From positions 372,001 through 436,000 of the forward strand of contig NZ_SMFL01000002.1 in NCBI RefSeq assembly GCF_004349265.1: a DNA stretch of 64,000 nucleotides, in the 5' to 3' direction. Made by a program: the position numbers and the translations under genes. The stretch comes from Dyadobacter psychrotolerans. GTDB lineage: Bacteria; Bacteroidota; Bacteroidia; Cytophagales; Spirosomataceae. The notes under the pieces were generated by a model that did not search any database, was not told where the DNA came from, and saw nothing but the letters and a program-made list of their open reading frames with translations. Shown piece after piece: positions 27,548 to 35,852 of the stretch (positions are counted from its first letter, which is position 1; the number at the start of each line of letters is the position of its first letter).

Positions 27548-28681
27548 TTAAAATCCTTCCTTCCATTTTTGTGCAATGGCTATTGCGGTCTGAATCATGC
27601 CGGATTCCCATTTTTCAACTTCCCAATCAGAATCTCTAAGGCTGGATTTTGATAGCAGATGGCGGGCATTTTCCTGATCGACAGCCGTTTCCAGGATGTT
27701 TGAAAGTTGTAGTTGCTGGTTATAAAACGAAAGATCTTCAAGGGGAACCGGATGCGGTATAATGGTTTGATATGGTCTAAAATCATTAACCGGGTTATTG
27801 TAAAATTGGAACGCAGATTCTTTGACAATAGCGTCCATTTTTAGAAAATCCTTCCGAAATGCCTTACGCTTTTGCTCCGAATCCAGGGCCGTTCCAAGTT
27901 GTTCCAAAACAACATATTTTAGATTTTTACATCTGGGAATCACTGCCGATAGAATCCGGAAAACTTCTTCCGGCACGGCATCATCGTGCGTATCCCGCCT
28001 GATCGGTTTTCCTGTACGTGTCAATTGTTTGTCCCAGCTTCCGCCCGAAATATGAATTTCACGCACTCTGCCCAGTGGATATAAATCGATGATATTTTGG
28101 TAGTCCACATCAAAGTTGTGAATTTGACAATAAAGGTTGTGAAGATCAAGGATGATAAAGCCATTAATGCTTTCGACCAGTTTTCCAATAAAATCCCCCT
28201 GTTTTTTAACTTCGTCGATAGAGTAGGCAAACGCAAGGTTCTCCAATCCAACGGGACAATTACAGGCATCCTGTATTCTGTGAAGGCGATCAATACCTAA
28301 AGACATAGTGCCTGCAGTGAGCGGGATGCTCATAGGCGCGCCTTTGTGAAAGTTCTCACCGGTCATAAAACCAAAATGCTCTGTAATATGATCAAACCGG
28401 TATTTTTCAGCCAATACCTTCAACTTTTTCAGCCAATCATGTTGTTCAGGCATCCACTTTCCCGAGAAAAGCGAGAAATAAACGCCATGCCCGACTAACC
28501 TGTTATGGCTGCTGAATTCCAGAATCAGATTGTTAAACCAGAGAGGCAGCTCATCATTTTTGAATAAAGCGTCAAATGACCATTCAATAGCTTCGATCTG
28601 ATCACTTTCAAATAGGGGCAATGATGCCAACAGGATATTGGCATCAAGGTTACAGGCTACGGAAGAAAAGATTGTGGACAT
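27548..28681 (-). CDS. DUF692/MNIO family multinuclear iron oxidative enzyme with C-terminal extension
   Basis: A 377-residue TIM-barrel protein of the DUF692 family, now known as multinuclear non-haem iron oxidases that modify cysteines in peptides (for example MbnB, TglH). Candidate metal ligands are in order: His65 (G-H-G-V-Y-F), Glu101/His102 (T-E-H-F-G), Glu147 (G-L-E-N-L-A), Asp179 and His181 (D-L-H-N-L-Y), His210 (E-I-H-I-S-G-G), Asp230/His232 (D-T-H-D-D-A) and Glu260 (V-L-E-Q). The core ends near residue 290. About 87 further residues form a helical tail that could replace the usual separate partner protein. A 50-codon Cys-containing gene ends 10 nt upstream, suggesting enzyme and substrate peptide in one transcript. 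Confidence 0.9.
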   Translation of the reverse strand: MSTIFSSVACNLDANILLASLPLFESDQIEAIEWSFDALFKNDELPLWFNNLILEFSSHNRLVGHGVYFSLFSGKWMPEQHDWLKKLKVLAEKYRFDHITEHFGFMTGENFHKGAPMSIPLTAGTMSLGIDRLHRIQDACNCPVGLENLAFAYSIDEVKKQGDFIGKLVESINGFIILDLHNLYCQIHNFDVDYQNIIDLYPLGRVREIHISGGSWDKQLTRTGKPIRRDTHDDAVPEEVFRILSAVIPRCKNLKYVVLEQLGTALDSEQKRKAFRKDFLKMDAIVKESAFQFYNNPVNDFRPYQTIIPHPVPLEDLSFYNQQLQLSNILETAVDQENARHLLSKSSLRDSDWEVEKWESGMIQTAIAIAQKWKEGF

Positions 28682-28691
28682 GTTTCCGGTA

Positions 28692-28844
28692 TCAGCCCAT
28701 TCCGCAACCCGGGCACGGATCGACGTTTTTGGTTTTACTCCCTTTTTCCTTTTCAGGATTAATCAGCCCGCTTGTGCAGGAAACCACACTGCTTACGATA
28801 ACGGCGGCAGCAACAGCCTGAATAACAGATTTGGAGATTTTCAT
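28692..28844 (-). CDS. small lipoprotein-type peptide ending CPGCGMG, candidate MNIO substrate
   Basis: A 50-residue gene found by reading upstream of the MNIO gene. It starts with M-K-I-S-K and a hydrophobic Ala/Val segment, has a lipobox V-V-S-C (Cys23), a charged spacer rich in Lys and Glu, and ends D-P-C-P-G-C-G-M-G, with Cys44 and Cys47 in the last seven residues. The stop is 10 nt before the MNIO start, so translational coupling is likely. Known MNIO substrates are short peptides with essential cysteines near the C-terminus, so this is very probably the precursor. The mature product would be a lipid-anchored peptide of about 28 residues; metal binding is a guess from the C-x-x-C-G-M tail. 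Confidence 0.8.
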   Translation of the reverse strand: MKISKSVIQAVAAAVIVSSVVSCTSGLINPEKEKGSKTKNVDPCPGCGMG

Positions 28845-28846
28845 AA

Positions 28847-28884
28847 GATGATAAGGTTATAGTTTTTTACATGACCTTATCATC
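28847..28884. promoter_or_regulatory. perfect 11-bp inverted repeat in the leader of the peptide/MNIO cassette
   Basis: GATGATAAGGT (28847-28857) and ACCTTATCATC (28874-28884) are perfect inverse copies separated by 16 bases. On the coding strand the second arm ends two bases before the peptide start codon. The element could be an operator for a repressor or an RNA hairpin covering the ribosome-binding region. There is no T run, so it is not a terminator. Confidence 0.65.
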
Positions 28885-28973
28885 GCCAGTTTAGTTGTAA
28901 ACCTTTGGCAATTTATTTTCATCCTGTTTGGATCGTGCCGCTTTACGCCTTCACGCAAGTGGTTGGGTCAAAA

Positions 28974-29042
28974 TACAAAAAGAGCACAAGCCAGAATCAA
29001 ACCGTCTGCAGTCACACGATTGGTATCCTGAGCCTGTGCTCT
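28974..29042 (-). terminator. rho-independent terminator of the LLM-class oxidoreductase gene
   Basis: On the minus strand AGAGCACAGGCTCAG pairs with CTGGCTTGTGCTCT (arms 29028-29042 and 28981-28994, with one bulge and one G-U pair), followed by a T run. It starts 26 nt beyond the stop codon at 29068 and separates this gene from the peptide/MNIO cassette, which therefore needs its own promoter. Confidence 0.8.
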
Positions 29043-29067
29043 CATTGGCATAATGCCAGTGTACAAT

Positions 29068-30090
29068 TTAACGCCACCCAAGCCCGGGTGCTACATGTTC
29101 CAAAATCGAGGACAGCACATGTACGTTGTAATCGACTCCCAAAGTATTGGGTATTGTCAAAAGAACGGTATCCGCTTCCTGAATAGCTTCATCCTGGGCC
29201 AGTTCTTTGATGAGCTGATCCGGTTCCGCCGCATAGCTTCTACCAAAAATCGCGCGTTTGTCCTGTTCAATCATTCCGATTTTATCCCTGCGGTCGGCCT
29301 CCTGTCCAAAGTAATAGCGATCCTGGTCATTTACCAATGCGAAAACAGACCGGCTTACCGAAACCCTCGGCTCGCGCTGGTGTCCTGCTTTTTTCCAGGC
29401 TTCCTTGTACAACCTGATCTGCTCGGCCTGCTGTACATGAAAAGGCTTACCGCTTTCATCGTATTTCAAGGTGGAACTTTGAAGATACATGCCATTTTCG
29501 GCCGCCCAAACAGCAGTTGCATTAGAAGCAGCGCCCCACCAGATACGTTCCCGCAATCCTTCCGAATGTGGTTCCAAACGCAGCAATCCCGGGGGATTTG
29601 GAAACATCGGGTAGGGATTTGGCTGCGCAAATCCTTTTCCTTTTAATCTTTCCAGAAATTCCAGTGCCTTGCGGCGACCCATATCAGCGTCGGTTTCTCC
29701 CTCAGTTGGTTCATATCCAAAATGACGCCAGCCGTCAATTACCTGTTCCGGCGACCCTCTGCTGACACCCAGCTGCAATCGGCCTCCGGATATCAAGTCC
29801 GCAGCACCGGCATCTTCCACCATGTATGACGGATTCTCATAACGCATGTCAATTACACCCGTTCCAATTTCTATTTTGCTTGTTTTAACGCCAATAGCCG
29901 AAAGCAATGGAAACGGCGATGCCAACTGAGCTGCAAAATGATGGACACGAAAATAAGCACCGTCTAAACCAATTTCTTCGGCAGCCACAGCCAGGTCAAT
30001 AGACTGCAGCAAGGTGTCACTTGCTGTCTGGGCTTTATACGCCGGATGGTTAGACCAATGCCCGAACGATAAAAATCCTATTTTTTTCAT
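29068..30090 (-). CDS. LLM class flavin-dependent oxidoreductase (luciferase-like)
   Basis: A 340-residue bacterial luciferase-like flavin protein. Visible hallmarks are the N-terminal G-F-L-S-F-G strand, H-H-F-A in the active-site region (about residue 50), I-E-I-G-T-G-V-I-D-M-R-Y-E-N-P and R-L-Q-L-G-V-S-R-G-S-P. Members use reduced FMN or F420 to oxidise small molecules. The close match to the FMN-type monooxygenase pattern suggests FMN, but the substrate is unknown. No partner flavin reductase lies nearby. A strong terminator follows. Confidence 0.92.
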   Translation of the reverse strand: MKKIGFLSFGHWSNHPAYKAQTASDTLLQSIDLAVAAEEIGLDGAYFRVHHFAAQLASPFPLLSAIGVKTSKIEIGTGVIDMRYENPSYMVEDAGAADLISGGRLQLGVSRGSPEQVIDGWRHFGYEPTEGETDADMGRRKALEFLERLKGKGFAQPNPYPMFPNPPGLLRLEPHSEGLRERIWWGAASNATAVWAAENGMYLQSSTLKYDESGKPFHVQQAEQIRLYKEAWKKAGHQREPRVSVSRSVFALVNDQDRYYFGQEADRRDKIGMIEQDKRAIFGRSYAAEPDQLIKELAQDEAIQEADTVLLTIPNTLGVDYNVHVLSSILEHVAPGLGWR

Positions 30091-30261
30091 TAAGCGTATT
30101 TCAAGGTCCTTTTAGATTAGACAGATTAATTGGCTTTAAAAGTTCCTGGAAATACTTTGGAAAGAAGCATATCCTTTGGTTGGTATAAGCCCGGTGAGGG
30201 CGGGATGATACAAAAACGTTTGTAGAAATTGAGGATTCTGATTCAGCGAAACATACTTTCG

Positions 30262-31374
30262 TTACTTTATCTTTTCACGTAACCACGCTCTTACAGGTTC
30301 ATCGTATAACTTTAAACTTATATAAGCCAGCACGATAGCGGCAGAAAATGTGAGCAGGGCGTATGGCCAGGCCTGCCATAATGAAATTCCCTTGTGATTG
30401 CTCACCCATGCCACGTAAAAGTAGACCAGCACATAATGCGTCATGTATAAGGGGTAAGAAATATCGCCCAGTAATCTGCAAATTTTCACTTCCACCTGGC
30501 TATGCACCACACCACTGGCACCGATGTATACGATCAGCGGAAAGACAATGATGATACAAAAAGATTCGTACAAACCATTCATCCAAAGATGTTCTGCACC
30601 GCCAATTCTTGGCATAACTAAAACGGCCGCGACCAGCAGGCTGCACCATAAAAAAGCATTTTTGACCCGGGTTGGCCGCGATACGCGCGATAAAAGCAAA
30701 CCGGCAAAAAACGGGAATATCGTACGCGTTATTCCCACACGCATGTGTTCGGCATTTAGCGTCCAGCCACCGGTTACGTCTCCGTTGGTACTGGTGACAG
30801 CCAAATGCAAAAGGACAGCACCAGCCATAGCCACAAAACATGCCAGAGCTTTATCGGATAATTTTCTTATACCCAGGGCATAAAGAATGTTTGCGATATA
30901 CTCGAAAAATAAAGACCAGCCAACACTGTTAAGCGGGTGCATTTCCTGCCAGCCGCGTATATCCATAGACAGTGGAACAGGTAAAATCGTCCATCCAATG
31001 ATCATCACGACGAGCAGCTTCCATAGCGGAACTGTGTGGATAAGCGGCCATATCGTAGAGTCTGTAAAGTAAAAGCCGATGGCACCGAGCGTCATGCCCA
31101 ATACAACAAGTGGCTGCAGCCGCTCGAACCTGCGCCTAAGAAAACCGCTGATGGTTAATTTGTCCCATCTGTCGTTGTAAGCATAACCAATTACAAAGCC
31201 GGACAATAAAAAGAAAAAATCAACAGCCAGGTAACCATGATTTACAACATTAGTCAGCCGGCTACTGGCAAGCGGCTCGGTAAGATGAAAAAAAACCACA
31301 ATAATAGCCGCCACACCCCGCAGTCCGTCTAAAATTTGATAATGCGGCTTAGTGCTTAGTTTGTTGTTGTCCAT
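30262..31374 (-). CDS. acyltransferase 3 family integral membrane protein (OafA/YrhL-like)
   Basis: A 370-residue membrane acyltransferase with about ten hydrophobic segments. The signature L-D-G-L-R-G-V-A-A-I-I-V-V-F-F-H at residues 15-30 carries the conserved Arg and catalytic-region His. D-F-F-F-L-L-S-G-F-V-I-G-Y follows at about 52-64. These proteins O-acetylate cell-surface or exported glycans. No polysaccharide biosynthesis genes adjoin it, so the acceptor is unknown. Confidence 0.92.
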   Translation of the reverse strand: MDNNKLSTKPHYQILDGLRGVAAIIVVFFHLTEPLASSRLTNVVNHGYLAVDFFFLLSGFVIGYAYNDRWDKLTISGFLRRRFERLQPLVVLGMTLGAIGFYFTDSTIWPLIHTVPLWKLLVVMIIGWTILPVPLSMDIRGWQEMHPLNSVGWSLFFEYIANILYALGIRKLSDKALACFVAMAGAVLLHLAVTSTNGDVTGGWTLNAEHMRVGITRTIFPFFAGLLLSRVSRPTRVKNAFLWCSLLVAAVLVMPRIGGAEHLWMNGLYESFCIIIVFPLIVYIGASGVVHSQVEVKICRLLGDISYPLYMTHYVLVYFYVAWVSNHKGISLWQAWPYALLTFSAAIVLAYISLKLYDEPVRAWLREKIK

Positions 31375-31933
31375 TGACGGCGGGTAATCTGGTAGTCTAA
31401 GTTTTCTTTGGTGGTGGCTAATATATTTAATTTCCTTTATACTGTTCGGTTTTTTGTTAGGGTAGTGGGACTGAGAAGAGTGGGTTCTAATATTTGGAAA
31501 CGTTGAGTTGCGATGTTAACTACTTTATTAATTTGGTTTGCCACTTTAAGATTGTAATTTTTATGATCAATCTGATTTGGAACACCAGAATATTGCCTGC
31601 AAAGCTGCAACGTATCCGGCGTTAAGTTTGACGCTTAAGAAGGGTGGCAATTCATTTAAGGTTAACCACTGGTCTGACTTTCAGGGCTAGTCATCAACAC
31701 GTGGTCATGTGAAAATAAAATAGGTTTGTCGGATATAGGATTCCTGTATTTAACACTTAAAAATGTTAGTATATTTTGAGTGCGGAGTCTATACGGCGGG
31801 ATAAATGAGTGGTTAGAGAAAGAAAAAGCGCAGTAATACCGAAGACACATATTAAATAGTTCCGCCTGATTCGTTAAGATTTCAGGGTTGAATCAGGCGG
31901 AATAAAGTCTTTTTTTGCATATTTATCAGTAAC
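31375..31933. other. intergenic region, 559 bases, with a 13-bp hairpin near its right end
   Basis: No gene recognised. The segment lies between the acyltransferase promoter and the end of the metallopeptidase cluster. Only the hairpin at 31860-31902, listed separately, stands out. Confidence 0.5.
31860..31917 (+). terminator. perfect 13-bp hairpin with T run
   Basis: TTCCGCCTGATTC (31860-31872) and GAATCAGGCGGAA (31890-31902) are perfect inverse copies with a 17-base loop, and a run of eight T ends at 31917. The T run suits a + strand transcript, yet no + strand gene lies upstream. On the minus strand it lies 32 nt beyond the emfourin-like stop codon, where it may end or stabilise that mRNA. 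Function is therefore uncertain although the structure is clear. Confidence 0.65.
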
Positions 31934-32200
31934 TCATTTTAGATAGTCCAGCTTTTTTTCCAGCTCCGCATAGTGTTCCTTAAATGACACGGGCAAATTT
32001 ACCGGATCAATTAAAGTTGTGTCGTCCTCACCTTCTGCTTCCACGTATTGATTAAAACCATCGGCTACCGTTTTAGATGGCTTCTTTTTCTTGAGCAAAT
32101 CTTTCATTTTCCTCCATTGCTCTGGGGTAAGATCAAGGTCAATTTCGGCCCTCTGAGGTTTCCCAATCAGTCCGCCGCTTTTTGTGAGTATTATTTTCAT
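31934..32200 (-). CDS. emfourin-like small protein, probable inhibitor of the adjacent M4 peptidase
   Basis: An 88-residue soluble protein beginning M-K-I-I-L-T-K-S-G-G-L-I-G. This resembles the start of emfourin, the protealysin inhibitor whose gene neighbours the peptidase gene in enterobacteria. The middle (L-T-P-E-Q-W-R-K-M-K-D-L-L) is helical and basic. Its gene follows the M4 gene by 22 nt on the same strand. The pairing with a protealysin-like enzyme supports an inhibitor role. Homology is judged from the N-terminal pattern and context only. Confidence 0.7.
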   Translation of the reverse strand: MKIILTKSGGLIGKPQRAEIDLDLTPEQWRKMKDLLKKKKPSKTVADGFNQYVEAEGEDDTTLIDPVNLPVSFKEHYAELEKKLDYLK

Positions 32201-32222
32201 CTCAGATTTGGATAAGTTATTA

Positions 32223-33329
32223 TTACTTTACTTCCGCTGCATCCCAGCCTTCGCCCACCGCCTTATACACCTGCGATGCTTTACCAAATAACAGTTCAGC
32301 CTTTGTTAATGTAGCATTTCTTGCATCTAAAAATTTGGAATTCTTTTTCATTAATATTTTATCGGTCATCGCTGCATACCATACCTTACCCAATTTGTCC
32401 CAGCTATTTCCTCCGCAATTAAAAGCGGCCACGTAAAACGCAAAATTAGGAATCCCCGAGTTGTAATGCACGCCACCATTATCCTGATGCTGCGACATAT
32501 TAATGTAATCGCTCATCACGGCAACCTGTGGATCGTCGCCAATCCCGGGGTGATTTTTATAACCTGAACCGGGCTCTTTCATGGAACGCAGGGCGTATTC
32601 ATCCCCGAGCAGAATATTTTGACCTATAAGCCAATTTGATTTTTTCACGCTCTCTTTTTTTGCACGTTGTTTTACCATGATGCCAAAAACATCAGCGAAC
32701 GACTCATTAAGTGCACCGCTCTCAAACTTATACTCCAGTTTGGCGCTGTAATCGATCACACCATGGGTAAGTTCATGTGCAATGATATCAATATCCCTGG
32801 TGAAGCTATCGAAAAATATGGTATCTCCATCTCCGTAGATCATTTGCTCACCATCCCAGATCGCGTTTGAAAACGGCTTTCTCGGATCTTCCCGGTAATG
32901 AATGCATTGTGTCAGCGGCATGCCGATCCCATCTATCGAATTTCTTTTGAACAGGTCGTAATAAAATTTCCATGTCTGAGTCGCGCCATTCAGCACATTT
33001 TTGGCATCTTTATCCTTGGGCGCAGGATCGCCGTCCTTCCAGATTAACTCACCTGGCGTTATGGGTAGGCCGCCAGCATCGTAAATTAAATGTTTAGGTT
33101 TTGGTAAAACGCCCTCCAAATCTGTGTCACCGGATACCGTTCGCAAAAAACCTGCTTTACCCTTTTTTGTCATTTCATTTAAGGATGCTCTTTTGCTTCT
33201 GAACCGGGCAGTTGCCTGTGCTGTCAGTACGATCTGATCGCCAAGGTCAGAATTGTTTGTCTGATCAATTTTTTCAAGAATATAGGGAGGTAAAATACAG
33301 TTCACCGGATTTCTGCGGTTATTACACAT
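32223..33329 (-). CDS. protealysin-type M4 (thermolysin family) zinc metallopeptidase
   Basis: A 368-residue M4 peptidase. The zinc site is H-E-L-T-H at residues 185-189 with the third ligand Glu209 in G-A-L-N-E-S-F-A-D, and a later H-Y-N-S-G-I-P-N (about 290) supplies the transition-state His. There is no signal peptide. Instead residues 1-50 carry the short propeptide with the L-P-P-Y motif typical of protealysin-like members (P-P-L position), as opposed to the long thermolysin prosequence. Such enzymes may act inside cells or on other cells after non-Sec release. The downstream emfourin-like gene would protect the producer. Two further metallopeptidase-like genes lie upstream. Confidence 0.93.
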   Translation of the reverse strand: MCNNRRNPVNCILPPYILEKIDQTNNSDLGDQIVLTAQATARFRSKRASLNEMTKKGKAGFLRTVSGDTDLEGVLPKPKHLIYDAGGLPITPGELIWKDGDPAPKDKDAKNVLNGATQTWKFYYDLFKRNSIDGIGMPLTQCIHYREDPRKPFSNAIWDGEQMIYGDGDTIFFDSFTRDIDIIAHELTHGVIDYSAKLEYKFESGALNESFADVFGIMVKQRAKKESVKKSNWLIGQNILLGDEYALRSMKEPGSGYKNHPGIGDDPQVAVMSDYINMSQHQDNGGVHYNSGIPNFAFYVAAFNCGGNSWDKLGKVWYAAMTDKILMKKNSKFLDARNATLTKAELLFGKASQVYKAVGEGWDAAEVK

Positions 33330-33464
33330 AGTATTGTTGTTTAATAATTATAGTTCGATTAGTCACACGCACCCATTTACTTAATCACATTCCTCTATTT
33401 TTAGAATGATCCAAATCAACATTATCGACGGGAATCCATTCAATTAAATACGATGTCAAAATAT

Positions 33465-35738
33465 TCACTGTACAACGTTTACCTCAATCGAAATCCCCCC
33501 AACAATTTTTTTGCTATCGGATGTAGTCTGCAGCAGATCAAAGAGCAAAGGTCCGTCGTGACGGATGGCAGAGGGTAATTTTATTTTCAGATACAGTAAT
33601 AAACTATCCTTTTTCTTTAAGGGAAAACTGAGTGTACTGATATGTTCAGGAGCAAAGTGCATTTCGTAACTTGAATTCGGAAACCCGATTTCAATCCTGT
33701 CGCTGTGATTTGTCCTCACCGAAAAATCCGGTTCATGTTCATGAGGAACTTCGCCGGTTGATGAAGGAAGGGTATCAGGGCGAAAATGTGTCCAGGGCTG
33801 CAGCGAACTAAAATTTGAGAATATCTTAGAATTGTGGATTATACTTACTTCAAGTTTGGGAAACAACGGAGGTCTTATCAGTTGCAGCTTAAAATTTGTG
33901 GCCTTGATCAAAAGATTATAGCCAACCATGAAGGGGATCAAAACAAACCCGTTTGGTTTAACGTCGACTATGGTCACATTCTTTTGGGCCAGATTATTAC
34001 TTTCCCACACGTGGCTTCCACTAACGGTTGCATCTCCACGGGTTAGTGCTGCTACAACGATGCATGCATGGGAATTTGCGGGTAATACATACTTTTTCTT
34101 CCATCTTATTTTTACGACCTGGCTCGATCCGGGTAATAAATTAAAACCCACAGCGACGTCCAGGCATGGCAAAAAGTCATCCGGATACGTAAATTGAGTG
34201 CCCGCATAATGTTTCACATTGAAAGCGACGGCAAAATGTTTAATAACCTGCACGGCACTTTTATTGCGCACACGCGCATAGATCCAATTATCCTGCCCGA
34301 ATTCCGGCGATTGATGTGTTAAACCATCGTCGTCTTTATTACGAACCCAAATGTCCGGCGAGTTCCAGAAACGGCCCGTTAATAAATTATTCCCCAATAC
34401 ATCTGTTGTATCATCCTTCAACCAGATATCAGGTGTACTGACGGGGTCGCCAATCCCATAGATAAATTTGTGAAATGCATCAACAATGGTCGCATTACCC
34501 GACTTTGCCAACAGGTATGACTCGATCTGTGTGGTTGACACAAGCGTACTTTTATATTTGACGTAAAAGCTTTTCATCAGGGATCTGAGCGCTATATTTC
34601 CTATCAATGCCGAAATCCCTTTCCAGAATGTATTACCTGCGTCGTAGGATCCCGGCGCTGTAATGCGAATCCATGGATTTCGGGGGCATAATTCAACCGG
34701 TGCATTGGCAAAATTAAAGGGAAATGAAAGATTACCTCCGCCGCCGTCATAGTAGGTTGTCCACGCCTCATCCCACCAGGCATCAGGCTGAGAACTTGGT
34801 TTGATCCCCCTGGCCCACCAGCTATGAAAAACTTCGTGGCTCAAACTTCCCGGTGATGTGGTTGTTGCTCCGTCATATTCCATACCACCAGTGTTCAGGA
34901 ATACCGTGAACCGGTTTCCATGGGAGTATGGGCCAAAGTTATTTTCGTTGCCAATAAGACGCGATTTCACAGCAGCCAGTTGCGTTGCAAGATCAAGAGC
35001 CGAAGTGGCCGGTTTCCAGGCCGTTATGGTAACGGTTTGGCCACTCACCGGCAAAAGAACCGTGTCGGACTGACACGTTAGGGTATCCGCAGGCCTTATT
35101 TCCAGCAAGGTGGATAGCGCGGTGCTCGTAGTCGGAAAGCTTATTTTCCAGTTGTTGAAGCCCAGGCTTGTAACTATTCCGTTGGTAATAACACTGTGAC
35201 TTACTGTGCTATTGACAAGCCTTACATTAATTTCAATGGAATATTGGTCGTAGACCAGATTGGCAGGCGCGAAAGATTCCAGGTACCGGCCAGCGCCAAG
35301 ATCGGTAAATCCAAAATTAAACACCAACCTGTTACCGGTGAAGTCTACATGTGGCTGGTAAGATCCGGCCGTTGATGCATCAGGAATACCGATATTGTAT
35401 TTAAGCCTGAGTTTGTGAGCAGAATTGGCTGGCAGAGTCTGTTTCAAAACCTTCATGCCCGCATTTGCGCCACCTCCGAAATCAGCTGTAAATATTTTAT
35501 TGAGCGGTGTGGCGACCAGACTATCATCTTCAAATATTTCGGTAATGGTCTGCCTGAGATCGAAAATCGGGCAGCCGCTGACGCTGCCGGTTAAGTATTT
35601 TATAAAGGCATCACCCTTTGCTGTATGGTTTGACAAATCAAAAACCATGTTCGCTTCGATATGACTGATATCGATTGGGACGCACATCATGCCACTATTC
35701 AAAGTAGCTGGTGGAGCTAAGTGAAAATTTGTTGCCAT
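33465..35738 (-). CDS. M61/M1-like zinc metallopeptidase without signal peptide
   Basis: A 757-residue protein with the gluzincin-type signature L-S-H-E-V-F-H-S-W-W near residue 300. The downstream W-W-D-E-A-W-T-T-Y-Y provides the third zinc ligand Glu, a spacing close to M61 glycyl aminopeptidases. The first 250 residues are a beta-rich N-terminal domain like those of M1/M61 enzymes. The region after about residue 450 is beta-rich with no recognised family. There is no signal peptide, transmembrane segment or T9SS tail. It stands 135 nt upstream of the M4 gene on the same strand. Confidence 0.82.
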   Translation of the reverse strand: MATNFHLAPPATLNSGMMCVPIDISHIEANMVFDLSNHTAKGDAFIKYLTGSVSGCPIFDLRQTITEIFEDDSLVATPLNKIFTADFGGGANAGMKVLKQTLPANSAHKLRLKYNIGIPDASTAGSYQPHVDFTGNRLVFNFGFTDLGAGRYLESFAPANLVYDQYSIEINVRLVNSTVSHSVITNGIVTSLGFNNWKISFPTTSTALSTLLEIRPADTLTCQSDTVLLPVSGQTVTITAWKPATSALDLATQLAAVKSRLIGNENNFGPYSHGNRFTVFLNTGGMEYDGATTTSPGSLSHEVFHSWWARGIKPSSQPDAWWDEAWTTYYDGGGGNLSFPFNFANAPVELCPRNPWIRITAPGSYDAGNTFWKGISALIGNIALRSLMKSFYVKYKSTLVSTTQIESYLLAKSGNATIVDAFHKFIYGIGDPVSTPDIWLKDDTTDVLGNNLLTGRFWNSPDIWVRNKDDDGLTHQSPEFGQDNWIYARVRNKSAVQVIKHFAVAFNVKHYAGTQFTYPDDFLPCLDVAVGFNLLPGSSQVVKIRWKKKYVLPANSHACIVVAALTRGDATVSGSHVWESNNLAQKNVTIVDVKPNGFVLIPFMVGYNLLIKATNFKLQLIRPPLFPKLEVSIIHNSKIFSNFSSLQPWTHFRPDTLPSSTGEVPHEHEPDFSVRTNHSDRIEIGFPNSSYEMHFAPEHISTLSFPLKKKDSLLLYLKIKLPSAIRHDGPLLFDLLQTTSDSKKIVGGISIEVNVVQ

Positions 35739-35852
35739 ACTGTGGATGTTTTGCTGGTTAAATTAATGAAGCCGGCAGGGATTTATCTTTGGGATTATTT
35801 GACCTGCTGACAACTGATCTGAAAGCCAAACAATCCCAAGGCAAATTTTCAA

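Noticed and set aside
29053..29646. 197-codon open frame on the + strand
   Set aside because: It is antisense to the LLM-class oxidoreductase gene and its terminator, without motifs or a sensible start.
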